From NCBI RefSeq assembly GCF_003426775.1, contig NZ_QJUG01000048.1, forward strand, positions 1-45,586: DNA of 45,586 nucleotides, written 5' to 3'. Under the pieces are notes generated by a model. It did no database searches and was not told where the DNA came from. It saw only the letters and a list, made by a program, of their open reading frames with translations. The stretch comes from Allorhizocola rhizosphaerae. GTDB taxonomy: Bacteria; Actinomycetota; Actinomycetes; Mycobacteriales; Micromonosporaceae. Both the position numbers and the translations under genes were made by a program. Each line of letters starts with the position of its first letter. Within the stretch, counting starts at the first letter, position 1. This document shows, piece after piece, positions 17,685-26,174 of the stretch.

Positions 17685-19049
17685 TCACCGCGACGCCCCG
17701 AAATCCACATTGGAGTGACGGGATGCCGCGTGCTGCCATCGGTTCAAGTGGCTCTCGCCGATGGCGACGCGGCCGCCGGGGTCGGTGACGCCCATTCCGG
17801 GCTTCGGGGCCAGGCACAACACGCCGACCTTGCCCACGTGTTCGTTCATCTGGACCAGCCGAGCCGCATCGCCTACGCAATCGAGCGGGTACAGCTCGGA
17901 AAGCGCCGGGATGACGCGACCGAGCCGCACCAGCCGGTTGCACTCGGCCTGTTCCTGCAGATTGGCGACGTGACTGCCGATGATCCGTTTGAGGTTCATC
18001 CAGAGGTGGCGGTTGTCGTAAACGTGGCGGTAGCCGCTGCTCGAGCCGCACGTGACGACGACGCCGCCGCGACGTACCACAAAGACCGAAACACCGAACG
18101 TCGCCCTTCCCACGTTGTCGAACACGACGTGTGGGTCCTCGCCCAGCTCCGCTCGGATGGCCGCGCCGACCCGCCTGCCCAGTTCGGTCGGATCACCTTC
18201 CGCCCCGTCGTCGCCGAGGCCGATGTCGTGGCGATTGATGACCAGATCGCAGCCGAACTCACGCAGAATGCGGGCCTTGCGCTCGGAGCCGACCACGCCG
18301 ATGGCGATGCCGCCGCCGTTACGGACAAGCTGCACCGCGAACGCGCCAAGGCCGCCGGTCGCGCCCCAGATGAGCACGATGTCACCCTGCTTGATTCGGG
18401 CACCGCGGTCGCTGACGAGCATGCGGTATGCGGTTCCTGCGCACAGTGTTGTCGACGCGGCCTCCTCCCAGCTGAGATGGCCCGCCTTGGGCAGCAGCTG
18501 GCTGGATCTGACAATCGCATACTGCGCCAGCCCACCGAAGTTGGTCTCATAGCCCCACGCGCGCTGCCCGAGGCCCAGCATTCCGTCCGCGTGGGTGGCC
18601 GGCTCCTGCTCATCGACATACGCGCCGTTGACCACCACGTGGTCGCCCACCCGCCAGCGCCGCACGCCAGGCCCTACCCGCACGATGACGCCCGCCGCGT
18701 CAGACCCGATCGCATGGAAGGGCACATCGTGCCGCGCGAAGTGGCCACCCTGCTGTCCCAGCCGTTTGAGGAAGGCAAATGTGGGCTTCGGCTCGAAAAT
18801 CGCCGACCATACGGTGTTGTAGTTGATTGAGCTGGCGAGCACCGCGACAAGTGCCTCATCGGGCGCGAGCTCCGGCATGGGGACGGGGCCGACCCGCAGT
18901 GAGGCGCGCACATCCTTGTCTTCTCGGCCACGGAACATCCCGACATCCTCTGCCCGCAGGTGGGCCGCCACGTAATGGTCGGGCACCTTTTCGCTGAGCA
19001 GGTCTGCCGGGGGCGCTCCAGCGATGACGGCTTCGGCCAACGGGTCCAT
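17685..19049 (-). CDS. ccr: Crotonyl-CoA carboxylase/reductase
   Basis: A 454-residue medium-chain dehydrogenase of the CCR family, which reductively carboxylates 2-enoyl-CoAs to alkylmalonyl-CoAs with NADPH and CO2. The diagnostic SSINYNTVWSAIFEP (about 73-87), WGYETNFGG (165-173), WGATGGLGAFAVQ nucleotide-binding loop (228-240) and LWMNLKRIIGSHVANLQEQ (349-367) are all present. Aligned by eye to the CO2-binding residues of the Kitasatospora enzyme (Asn, Phe, Glu, His), it keeps Asn78, Glu168 and His360 and has Tyr167 at the Phe position. No other ethylmalonyl-CoA pathway genes are near, so it probably supplies an extender unit to this operon. Confidence 0.93.
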   Translation of the reverse strand: MDPLAEAVIAGAPPADLLSEKVPDHYVAAHLRAEDVGMFRGREDKDVRASLRVGPVPMPELAPDEALVAVLASSINYNTVWSAIFEPKPTFAFLKRLGQQGGHFARHDVPFHAIGSDAAGVIVRVGPGVRRWRVGDHVVVNGAYVDEQEPATHADGMLGLGQRAWGYETNFGGLAQYAIVRSSQLLPKAGHLSWEEAASTTLCAGTAYRMLVSDRGARIKQGDIVLIWGATGGLGAFAVQLVRNGGGIAIGVVGSERKARILREFGCDLVINRHDIGLGDDGAEGDPTELGRRVGAAIRAELGEDPHVVFDNVGRATFGVSVFVVRRGGVVVTCGSSSGYRHVYDNRHLWMNLKRIIGSHVANLQEQAECNRLVRLGRVIPALSELYPLDCVGDAARLVQMNEHVGKVGVLCLAPKPGMGVTDPGGRVAIGESHLNRWQHAASRHSNVDFGASR

Positions 19050-19104
19050 GGCTCTCCTTCCGGTGGCAGGTGTTCGCCGACACCCGCCGCGTTCACTCGA
19101 TGCT

Positions 19105-19905
19105 TCACATCACTGGCGGTTGTGCGGTTGGCACGTGCGGGCCCGGGATGCCGGCGGGCAGGTATGGCGTCGGTGGAACTCCCGGCTGAATGGTCCAGAT
19201 CGGCTCGTCGCCCGGTGCCCCGCAAAGGCGGTGCAGCACGGCGGCGGCCACCTCTGACGGTTGGAGCAAGGGATGGTCGCGTGCGGCGAGATGCTCGCGG
19301 AGGTCTCCGAGCAGCGGGGTGTCGGTGAAGGACGGGCAGAGCGCGCAGAGGTAGACGCCGTTTCGTGACAGCCTCCGGCTGGTTGCCCGGACGAGCCCGA
19401 TCAACGCGGCCTTGGTCATCGTGTAAATCGGGTACCGCCCGTAACCGGTGATGCCCGCAAGCGACGACATCAGGGTGATCGCACCGCCGCCCGCGGCCAG
19501 CAGAGCGGGTACACAGGCGGCAAGCGAGAAGACGATGCTGTCCAGATTTGCGGCCACGACGGTTCGGTACTCGCTCAGGTTGAATTCCGTCAGATCGCGA
19601 TCGTAGCTGCGGGCACCGACGCTGAGGTGGACCAGATCGAGCCGACCGTATCGCCGCTGCGCGGTTTCCACGGCCGCACGGCATGCCTCGATGCCGGTGA
19701 GATCTGCCACGAACGGTGTTCCGCCGATCTGGTCCGCGAGGCGTTCGATGGGGTCCTTGCGGCGACCACACACCAGCACGTTGGCCCCGGCTCGGCCGAG
19801 CCCGGCCGCCACCGCGCTGCCTATGCCGCCGGATGCGCCGGTGACCAGGGCCGTCTTTCCCGACAGCGGCGATGTCGCTCGATCCGGTGTGCCGGCGTGG
19901 TTCAT
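19105..19905 (-). CDS. SDR family oxidoreductase, probable 3-oxoacyl reductase
   Basis: A 266-residue classical SDR with TGASGGIG (22-29) for NAD(P) and a complete catalytic tetrad: Asn120, Ser148, Tyr161 and Lys165 (YTMTK). The Pro-rich C-terminal extension after about residue 235 is unusual. The start ATG overlaps the CoA-transferase stop by 4 bp, so the two are coupled. In this operon the natural role is reduction of a 3-oxoacyl thioester made by the ketosynthase; that assignment is from context. Confidence 0.9.
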   Translation of the reverse strand: MNHAGTPDRATSPLSGKTALVTGASGGIGSAVAAGLGRAGANVLVCGRRKDPIERLADQIGGTPFVADLTGIEACRAAVETAQRRYGRLDLVHLSVGARSYDRDLTEFNLSEYRTVVAANLDSIVFSLAACVPALLAAGGGAITLMSSLAGITGYGRYPIYTMTKAALIGLVRATSRRLSRNGVYLCALCPSFTDTPLLGDLREHLAARDHPLLQPSEVAAAVLHRLCGAPGDEPIWTIQPGVPPTPYLPAGIPGPHVPTAQPPVM

Positions 19906-21596
19906 CGGTAGATCCCTTCGGGATCGAACGAGGCGAGAATCGACCGTTCGTCTGCGGTGATGGCCGCCTGGCTCGTCACGTCTCGCCTCGGCGGTTCCCA
20001 GCAGGTGTGCGCCGCGACCAGGGTGGCCGGGGTCGCTGAACCCGGCATGCCGGCGTAGGAGGGAAGCCAGGCGGACAGGGTGAACAACTCATCGGGCCTC
20101 GCCCGGGTGAAGGTACCGAATTGGCTGTAGATGGCCTGGACCCGCCCGCCCGGAGTGGTGACGTGCGCGACTGCGGGTACGTACCGGGAACGGGTGGCCT
20201 TCGCCACGATGACGCAGTCCGATCGTGTTCCGACATCGTTTGCCCCGCCAGGACCGGTCAGCCATCGACCGTCGGGCAGGAAGGCGGTGTTGACCGCGCC
20301 TGTCGCGTCAACCTCGACCGCTCCGAGCACACCAAGATTGGTGTCCGGCGCCGAGCCGACCACATTGCCCAGAATCTGGTCGACTCCGGCGGTCATCGTG
20401 CTCCGGCTCGCATGAAGCTGGCTGAACAGAAACGGATCCCCCGGTTCCGGGGAGAATCCGAAGAAGCCCAGTTCGGCAAGCAGGTCGACGTGGATTCCTT
20501 GGCGGGAAAGGATTTCCTTGGCCGTCCACGCCGCCATGTGAGCGGCGCCGATCCCGGCCAGCAGGCTCCGGTATCCGCGTTCGCGCACAAGGTCGGCGAT
20601 GCCGCGGGCAGCCAGGAGGATCGCCGTCTCATGGTCGGTACACGGGGTCTCGGTTCGGCCGGCCTGCGGGAGCGGCCGGCGTTGCGGCTTTCGCGCGAGG
20701 TTGCGCAACCGTTTCTGCCCGAGCCGACGCAGATATCCGGCGTGCCCGCCGGGCTCCTCGACCCAGCGCCGGTACCAGCCCTGTGCGGTCTCCGGGGAGC
20801 CGCACTCGCTGGCGGCATCGGCGAGGAACCGATAGTCATCCAGGTAGAAGTCCGGCAGGCCGGCCAGACGGTCACAGCGCAGAGACTGCGGGTGGCCGCC
20901 CCAGCGCGCCTCGCACAGTCCGATCACCTTGGCCCCGGGGATCGTCACGCGCTGCGGCATCGCCGCGACAACGTGGTCCGCGACGATGCGTTCCACGGTT
21001 GCGATGACCCCTTTGGAGGCGGCGTACGCGGCGTGAGGCCCTTCGCCGAAAGGCTTGCACATGACGATGTTTCCATGACGATCGGCGATCACGCCGTGGA
21101 GCAAGGTGACCTCGGGCCGCAACGCGGGCACGAGCAGTGAAGGTTGTTGTCCAGGTAGTCGCATGACTTCCGGCGGGGAGGGTCCCGTGGCAAGCGGCAG
21201 GTGGCTTCCCATGAGCGAGGTCGTCACGGCGTAGGGCAGTCCACTGGCCGCTGCGGCCAGCCGTTGCGTGTGGCTGAGCAACGACCAGATCTCGGCGTGG
21301 AACGGGACGCCCTCTTTCAGCCTGGCGTACAGGCGGCTGGGTCGAGGCGACGGGTAGGAATCGCCGAGAAAGCAGGTCGTGACGTGCTTGACCGCGCCGG
21401 AGAGCGCCAACGCGTGCGCGCTCGAATGGATCGAGGCGATGCTCACCATCAGGCTGCGCCTGCCGCCGAAGACCCGGCACATGGCATACAGGAGTGCGTT
21501 GGGCCGCCCGGTGGTCGTCGTGATGTGTACTCGCATGCCGTCTTCGATGAAGCGCCGAATCAAGTCATCGGGCTCATCGGCGATGATCGGATTCAC
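19902..21596 (-). CDS. Fused family I CoA-transferase (alpha and beta in one chain)
   Basis: A 564-residue protein. The N-terminal half resembles the alpha subunit of glutaconate/3-oxoacid CoA-transferases (LLHGVIADRHGNIVMCKPFG near 165-184); the C-terminal half resembles the beta subunit, with LLAGIGAAHMAAWTAKEIL and ELGFFGF, where Glu375 is the likely catalytic residue forming the glutamyl-CoA intermediate (family pattern E..G..G). The halves are joined by a basic linker around 285-315. Family I enzymes are more often split, so the fusion is notable. It starts 11 bp after the ketosynthase gene. Likely role: activating or recycling a carboxylic acid as CoA ester. Confidence 0.82.
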   Translation of the reverse strand: MNPIIADEPDDLIRRFIEDGMRVHITTTTGRPNALLYAMCRVFGGRRSLMVSIASIHSSAHALALSGAVKHVTTCFLGDSYPSPRPSRLYARLKEGVPFHAEIWSLLSHTQRLAAAASGLPYAVTTSLMGSHLPLATGPSPPEVMRLPGQQPSLLVPALRPEVTLLHGVIADRHGNIVMCKPFGEGPHAAYAASKGVIATVERIVADHVVAAMPQRVTIPGAKVIGLCEARWGGHPQSLRCDRLAGLPDFYLDDYRFLADAASECGSPETAQGWYRRWVEEPGGHAGYLRRLGQKRLRNLARKPQRRPLPQAGRTETPCTDHETAILLAARGIADLVRERGYRSLLAGIGAAHMAAWTAKEILSRQGIHVDLLAELGFFGFSPEPGDPFLFSQLHASRSTMTAGVDQILGNVVGSAPDTNLGVLGAVEVDATGAVNTAFLPDGRWLTGPGGANDVGTRSDCVIVAKATRSRYVPAVAHVTTPGGRVQAIYSQFGTFTRARPDELFTLSAWLPSYAGMPGSATPATLVAAHTCWEPPRRDVTSQAAITADERSILASFDPEGIYR

Positions 21597-21607
21597 GTCA
21601 ATGCCCC

Positions 21608-22897
21608 CTAGCCGCGAGGTTGGTCATCGTCGGTTGCGGATAGGGCGACGGCGGACATCTGGCTGCCGAGCGCGTAGGACATCGACAATGCGAGATCAAA
21701 CGAGGTCGCGCGGGAACCTTCGATCACATGGTCCACAGCGCAGGCCGGATCGGGGGCATCGCAGTTGATGGTCGGCGCCAGTGTCTGATGGTGGAGCATC
21801 AACGCCGTGCCGGCGACGTTGACCAGGCTGGCCGCACCCATCAGATGGCCGAAGATCGGCTTGACGGAACCGAGCGGAGGCCATCGCGACTCGGGAATTC
21901 CCTCGCACAGGATCATGAGCGCCCGGCTTTCAGCAAGATCATTAATTTGGGTGGCCGTTCCGTGCCCACAGACATAGCCGATTTCCGACGGCTTGCGGCC
22001 GATGTCGTGCAGGAGATCACGCATCAGTTGAGCCGCGGCGTTCCCCGACTTATCCATTGACGTGGGATGTTGAGCTTCGTTGCCGCTCCGCACGCCCAGG
22101 ACGGCGGCGTATCCACGGCCTCCTCTGCTGCGCACCTGCGCCGCGCGCTCCAGGCACAGCGCCACCGCGCCCTCGCCGAGGACGAAGCCCTGCCTGTGGC
22201 GATCATAGGGCCTGACCGCCCGCGCCGGATCGTCACCCGATCTTGCGATCACCCCGTCGCCCGCGGCCGCCCATTCCCTGATCAGCCACGGCACCAATGG
22301 GAACTCATGGCCCACGACAAACACCGCGTCGGCGGTATCCGTTTGCAGGAGTCGCAGGGCGAGGTCCAAGGCATGGTTCCCGCTGACACAGGCGCTGCTG
22401 AACGTCGTGACCAGACCCCGGAAGCCGAACTGAATGGCCGCCATGGAGGCGGGCGCCCCGGGAAGACCGCGAAGCACCCGGCTGGCGCCCGGCCTCTGGG
22501 AAGACCGCGGAAGCGAAAAGAGCGACTGCCACCATTCCGCCGGTCCACGGGAAGACGCGGCCACCACGGCGACTCGATCCGGGCTTACGGCGCCGGGCGA
22601 AAGACCGGCATCCTGGCGCGCCTGCTGGATCGCAGCGATAACTACGAGCATCTCACGGCTGTGCTTCGCCGCCTTCTCCGGTTCCAGATCCGGCAGATAG
22701 CGCCGATAGCTCGCGTCATCGAGCTGGGCGGCGAAGGGGACTCCCGTTTCGTCCGGGTCGCAGCGTGTCAGCCAGCCGCATTGAGAGCGTCCCCGGTGCA
22801 ACGCGTCCCAAGACTGTGCCACGCCATACGCTCCCGGAAGCATCATGCCCATTCCGCTGATCACTACACTGCGGCGGCCGGCTTGCGAACTGTCCAT
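21608..22897 (-). CDS. Beta-ketoacyl synthase, FabF/KAS II-like
   Basis: A 429-residue condensing enzyme. The Cys-His-His triad is intact: Cys170 in TTFSSACVSGNHALD, His312 in CGHGTAT and His351 with Lys346 in SVKPIFGHLMGAA. It should be able to do decarboxylative Claisen condensation. It is divergent from housekeeping FabF (SSACVSGNHA instead of the usual TACATS). The frame extends upstream, but ATG at 22897 has GGGAG 6 nt before it. No acyl carrier protein gene lies in the operon, so donor and acceptor may be CoA esters or borrow a distant ACP. Confidence 0.92.
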   Translation of the reverse strand: MDSSQAGRRSVVISGMGMMLPGAYGVAQSWDALHRGRSQCGWLTRCDPDETGVPFAAQLDDASYRRYLPDLEPEKAAKHSREMLVVIAAIQQARQDAGLSPGAVSPDRVAVVAASSRGPAEWWQSLFSLPRSSQRPGASRVLRGLPGAPASMAAIQFGFRGLVTTFSSACVSGNHALDLALRLLQTDTADAVFVVGHEFPLVPWLIREWAAAGDGVIARSGDDPARAVRPYDRHRQGFVLGEGAVALCLERAAQVRSRGGRGYAAVLGVRSGNEAQHPTSMDKSGNAAAQLMRDLLHDIGRKPSEIGYVCGHGTATQINDLAESRALMILCEGIPESRWPPLGSVKPIFGHLMGAASLVNVAGTALMLHHQTLAPTINCDAPDPACAVDHVIEGSRATSFDLALSMSYALGSQMSAVALSATDDDQPRG

Positions 22898-22966
22898 TTC
22901 GGACTCCCAACTGGCATGAGGGGCTCGATGTCGTGGCCGGCGCGAAAGCACGGCGGTCGTTCAGCG

Positions 22967-24685
22967 CTACCGGACGTAGCTGCCCGGTGCGGCTGCTCCC
23001 GGCGGGTAAAGGCCGCTACCGGTTGGCGGGGGCGTTCGGGTCACTCCAGCGCGCTTGGCCAACCATTCGGCCCAAGATTCCCACCACGACCCTTGCCTCC
23101 GCGCGGCTCGTGAACGCCATATCTCCGGATCCGCCGCCCGCACCAGCCCGTGATGGTGAAAGGCTTTGGGCGACGGCGGGCGGATGACGCCGGTGACGTG
23201 GCCGCCGGGCGTCAGCGCAAAATGCGCCTTGCCACCCAACAGTTTCGCTGTGCGATAGGCCGACTGCCACCCAATGAGGTGATCCCGGGCGGCGGCCACG
23301 GCGAACAGATCCTGCGTGACCCGCGACAGGTCCAGACGCCGGTGCGCAACGACCATCGCGCCACGTGCCAAGCGATTCTCCAGGCAAAGGTCACGAACGA
23401 AGTCGTTGTGCAGCGCGGCGGGGACTCCGATGTAGTCGGCGCTCCAGGCGAGAACGTCGAATGATGGCGGGGATTCGCCCATGAGCCAGCCCCGGGCAAG
23501 GTAGTTCCACACGAGATCGGTCGGTCGGAGCACGTCGAAAAGGTCGGCCAGGTAGCCGCCGTCCAGATAGCCGCGCTCATCGGCCAGCCGGGCGAAGCGG
23601 CGCATCAGTGCCTCGTCGCGGAAGGCGCCGAGGACCCCGAGATCGTCGAAGACGGCCGTGCTGTTGAGCAGGGTCAGGCAGCCGATGCGTTGCCGTCTGC
23701 CGTGTGCGAGCCAAGCCGCCAACATGAGAGCCAGGGTTCCGCCGTTGCAGGCGCCCATGAGGTTTGTCTTGCGCGATGCCGTGACATCCTCGACGACGTC
23801 CAATGCCCTGAGCAGTCCCTGATCGAGATAGTCGTTGAGCGACAGGTGACGCGACTCAGGGCCGGGATCCCGGTAGCTGATGGCGAAGACGGTGTGCCCG
23901 TGACGCACGGCCCACTCGATCAGGCTGCGCCCCGGCGCCAGATCGGCCACATAATACTTGTTAATCCATTGTGGACTGAACAGCAGAGGGATCTCGTAGA
24001 CCTGCTCGGTCTGCGGATCGTATTGGATCAACTCCATGATCTGGTTGCGGTAGACCACCGTGCCGGGAGTCGCCGCAAGGTTATGCCCCAGCTCGAACGC
24101 CGAAGTGTCCACCTGCCGCGGGCGCCCGCGGTTCTGCACGATGTCGCCGCACAGGTTTCGCAACCCGTGAATCATCGAGATGCCATGTGTGGCCGATGCC
24201 CGGCGTAGGGCTTCTGGGTTGCCCAGAAGGAGGTTCGTCGGCGCCAACGCGTTGGACAACGTTCTCAGGGCGACGTCGGCGCGATGCCGTTGATGCCCGT
24301 GCAGTTCAGCCGCGTCCACGAGTTCCTTCAGGAGCGTGCACCAGGACAGGTAGCCGTTCCGGAGCAGATAGAAGTAGGGGTTCGTCTGCCATGCCGGATC
24401 GCTGAATCGTTCGTCTTCGGCTCCCGGATCGCCGGCCGGCTTGGGTTGTTCACCGTTGGCCAGTCGCACTGCGTTTCCTGCCGCGGCCTGGAGAGCGCGC
24501 AGGCATCGTTCGGTCGCCTCGGCGGTCCGGGGCCAATTGCGGCCCGCGCCGGTCAGCACCGGGCGCAATGATGAAAGAAGCCATGTCCCTCCCGCGAAGG
24601 CGGGTGGCAAGACGGTCCGAGGCCAACGCGACACCTTCTCGGCCAGCGTCGCGGTCCTCTCGTCGGCTACCGCCCGGGGATGCAT
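22967..24685 (-). CDS. phaC: Poly(3-hydroxyalkanoate) synthase-like protein (PhaC family)
   Basis: A 572-residue PhaC-family alpha/beta protein. Family landmarks in order: DPAWQTNPYFYLLRNGYL, SPQWINKYYVADLAPGRSLI, the lipase-like box GACNGGT with Cys313, LRPTDLVWNYLARGWLMGE, the Asp in ARDHLIGWQSAY (Asp468) and His in TPGGHVTG (His496). The Cys-Asp-His triad is therefore complete and the length fits class I synthases. ATG at 24685 overlaps the hydrolase stop; a longer open frame upstream is the shadow of that gene. No phaA, phaB or phasin gene is present, so it may polymerise or transfer an unusual hydroxyacyl group. Confidence 0.9.
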   Translation of the reverse strand: MHPRAVADERTATLAEKVSRWPRTVLPPAFAGGTWLLSSLRPVLTGAGRNWPRTAEATERCLRALQAAAGNAVRLANGEQPKPAGDPGAEDERFSDPAWQTNPYFYLLRNGYLSWCTLLKELVDAAELHGHQRHRADVALRTLSNALAPTNLLLGNPEALRRASATHGISMIHGLRNLCGDIVQNRGRPRQVDTSAFELGHNLAATPGTVVYRNQIMELIQYDPQTEQVYEIPLLFSPQWINKYYVADLAPGRSLIEWAVRHGHTVFAISYRDPGPESRHLSLNDYLDQGLLRALDVVEDVTASRKTNLMGACNGGTLALMLAAWLAHGRRQRIGCLTLLNSTAVFDDLGVLGAFRDEALMRRFARLADERGYLDGGYLADLFDVLRPTDLVWNYLARGWLMGESPPSFDVLAWSADYIGVPAALHNDFVRDLCLENRLARGAMVVAHRRLDLSRVTQDLFAVAAARDHLIGWQSAYRTAKLLGGKAHFALTPGGHVTGVIRPPSPKAFHHHGLVRAADPEIWRSRAARRQGSWWESWAEWLAKRAGVTRTPPPTGSGLYPPGAAAPGSYVR

Positions 24686-25626
24686 CACACCGCTCCGGAC
24701 GCCGCGCCGACCGGTTTCGCGTCGGCGAGTTCGTCGGCGGTCGGCTCCTCGTCGAGGAAGGGTGCGATGACTCGCAAGAACTCTTCTGCGGTGTCGACAT
24801 GCGGGAGATGCCCGGAGAAGGGCAACAAGCGCCATTGCCCTCGCGGTAGGCGCCGTGCCGCGGCAGGTGCGTGCCACCACGGGACCAGCGTGTCGAGCAG
24901 TCCCCAGATCACCAAGGTGGGAACGTTCAATTCCTTCAAGCGCTCGTTCACCAGACACACCTGCCCGAACGGCCCGATGCACCTTTCGAAGGCGGCTCTT
25001 GTCATGTCCAATGTGCGTCGGCTCTTCCCCAGTCGCAGCTGGTAGGTCCACCAGGACGGCGGTATGCGCCACGGCTGGCGGGCCGTCGCGATGGCGAGTT
25101 CGACGGTCCTGACAAAACTGCCTCCCGGCAACAGGCTCGCGGCCACGACAAGACGGCCCAATGGTGTTGTCGCGGCAATGATCTGCATGAGCCGGACTTC
25201 ACGTCCCAGGCCGGCGCTGCTGACAAGGATCAGCTTCGCCACCCGGCGCTGAGCGGCGAGTGCGGCGTGCACGGCGATCAAGCCTCCGAAGGAGTGACCC
25301 ATCAGGATCGGCCTGTCGATCCCGAGAGCCGTCGCGAATGACCAAACGAACCGCCCAAGCGACTCAAGGGAAGAATCCGGCAACGCATCGGAGTTGCCGT
25401 AGCCTGGCAGGTCGGTCGATATCACCCGATGCCGGGCGGCCAGGGCAGGAATCACCGTGTTCCAATCGCGGCCGCTGCCACCATTGCCGTGGAGCAGCAG
25501 CATCGCCTCGCCCGCACCCGCCTCCAAGTACGACACGCGTCGCCCGTCTACCACGATCTGCCGATCGTGCGCACCGTATGGCGGTGGCCCCAGGTCCAGT
25601 CCCGTTTGCTCTCCCATTTCCGTCAT
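24685..25626 (-). CDS. Alpha/beta hydrolase
   Basis: A 313-residue hydrolase with oxyanion HGNGG (46-50), nucleophile elbow GHSFGG (Ser112), Asp245 in GLLDTLVPW and His273 in SGHLPH, so the triad is complete. It resembles hydrolases of the meta-cleavage/PHA-associated kind. ATG at 25626 follows an excellent GGAGGAG site. It is the first gene of the seven-gene operon and overlaps phaC by ATGA. Possible roles: thioesterase or product release, depolymerase or lactonase; sequence does not decide. Confidence 0.9.
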   Translation of the reverse strand: MTEMGEQTGLDLGPPPYGAHDRQIVVDGRRVSYLEAGAGEAMLLLHGNGGSGRDWNTVIPALAARHRVISTDLPGYGNSDALPDSSLESLGRFVWSFATALGIDRPILMGHSFGGLIAVHAALAAQRRVAKLILVSSAGLGREVRLMQIIAATTPLGRLVVAASLLPGGSFVRTVELAIATARQPWRIPPSWWTYQLRLGKSRRTLDMTRAAFERCIGPFGQVCLVNERLKELNVPTLVIWGLLDTLVPWWHAPAAARRLPRGQWRLLPFSGHLPHVDTAEEFLRVIAPFLDEEPTADELADAKPVGAASGAV

Positions 25627-25830
25627 CGCGACTCCTCCTCTGTCGTCGCTCACGGGCAGACCCTATGGCTCATGAGGTTCGGCGTTGTCCCTTTGCCAGG
25701 GCCAAGCTCGGCAACTCGGGCGACGGAGTTAACACGCCGATGTTGACTGCCCGCGGCCGGCATACCCGGCTTTCGGAATGAGCGTAACAAGAATGGACCG
25801 ATCGTCCGATAAGAACATTGGCTTGGACCA

Positions 25831-25901
25831 TACGGTTGATGAGGGTACGAATGGTGTTCATACGAAAGGCGCACAGCGCTTCGCCGCGGTTACGATATTG
25901 G
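25831..25901. promoter_or_regulatory. TACG direct repeats at 15-bp spacing in the divergent region
   Basis: TACGGTTGA (25831), TACGAATGG (25846), TACGAAAGG (25861) and TACGATATTGG (25891) start at a 15-bp register, with the 25876 position degenerate. They lie in the 548-bp gap between the operon and its divergent LuxR-type gene, which otherwise shows only an AT-rich patch (25925-25950) and further TACG words near 26078, 26089 and 26108. Possible regulator-binding array. Confidence 0.4.
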
Positions 25902-26174
25902 AGCGTGCGGCGGGCACGGCTCAGACCTTTGATTGATACATGTAAATGACTCGCTCTCAGTGTTCCCCTTGAGCCACAAGGACACGACCGCGCCGGCCGC
26001 ACGACAGGCCCCTCCAGCCGACCCTCGCGGGAGCCTTCACCACCTTTTGTGTGAGCCGGCAGCCGACCGAACTTGCGTACGATGTGACTACGTGTTAGCC
26101 AGGCGTATACGTAAGGTGTGCCCTCCCAGTTGTCTGAATCGCGCAGAGCAGGATTTGCGGGAGAAGGGCCAGAC

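Noticed and set aside
22067-23113. Plus-strand ORF of 348 codons opposite the ketosynthase
   Set aside because: Arg/Pro-rich shadow of the KS and PhaC genes; the opposite strand carries intact catalytic motifs.
24686-25072. N-terminal extension of PhaC to 25072
   Set aside because: It overlaps the alpha/beta hydrolase gene in another frame and lacks PhaC features; ATG 24685 overlaps the hydrolase stop as expected for coupled genes.
25670-25858. Minus-strand ORF of about 63 codons (MNTIRTLINRMVQ...) upstream of the hydrolase
   Set aside because: Third-position G+C is much lower than in neighbouring genes and there is no ribosome binding site; more likely leader or regulatory DNA.
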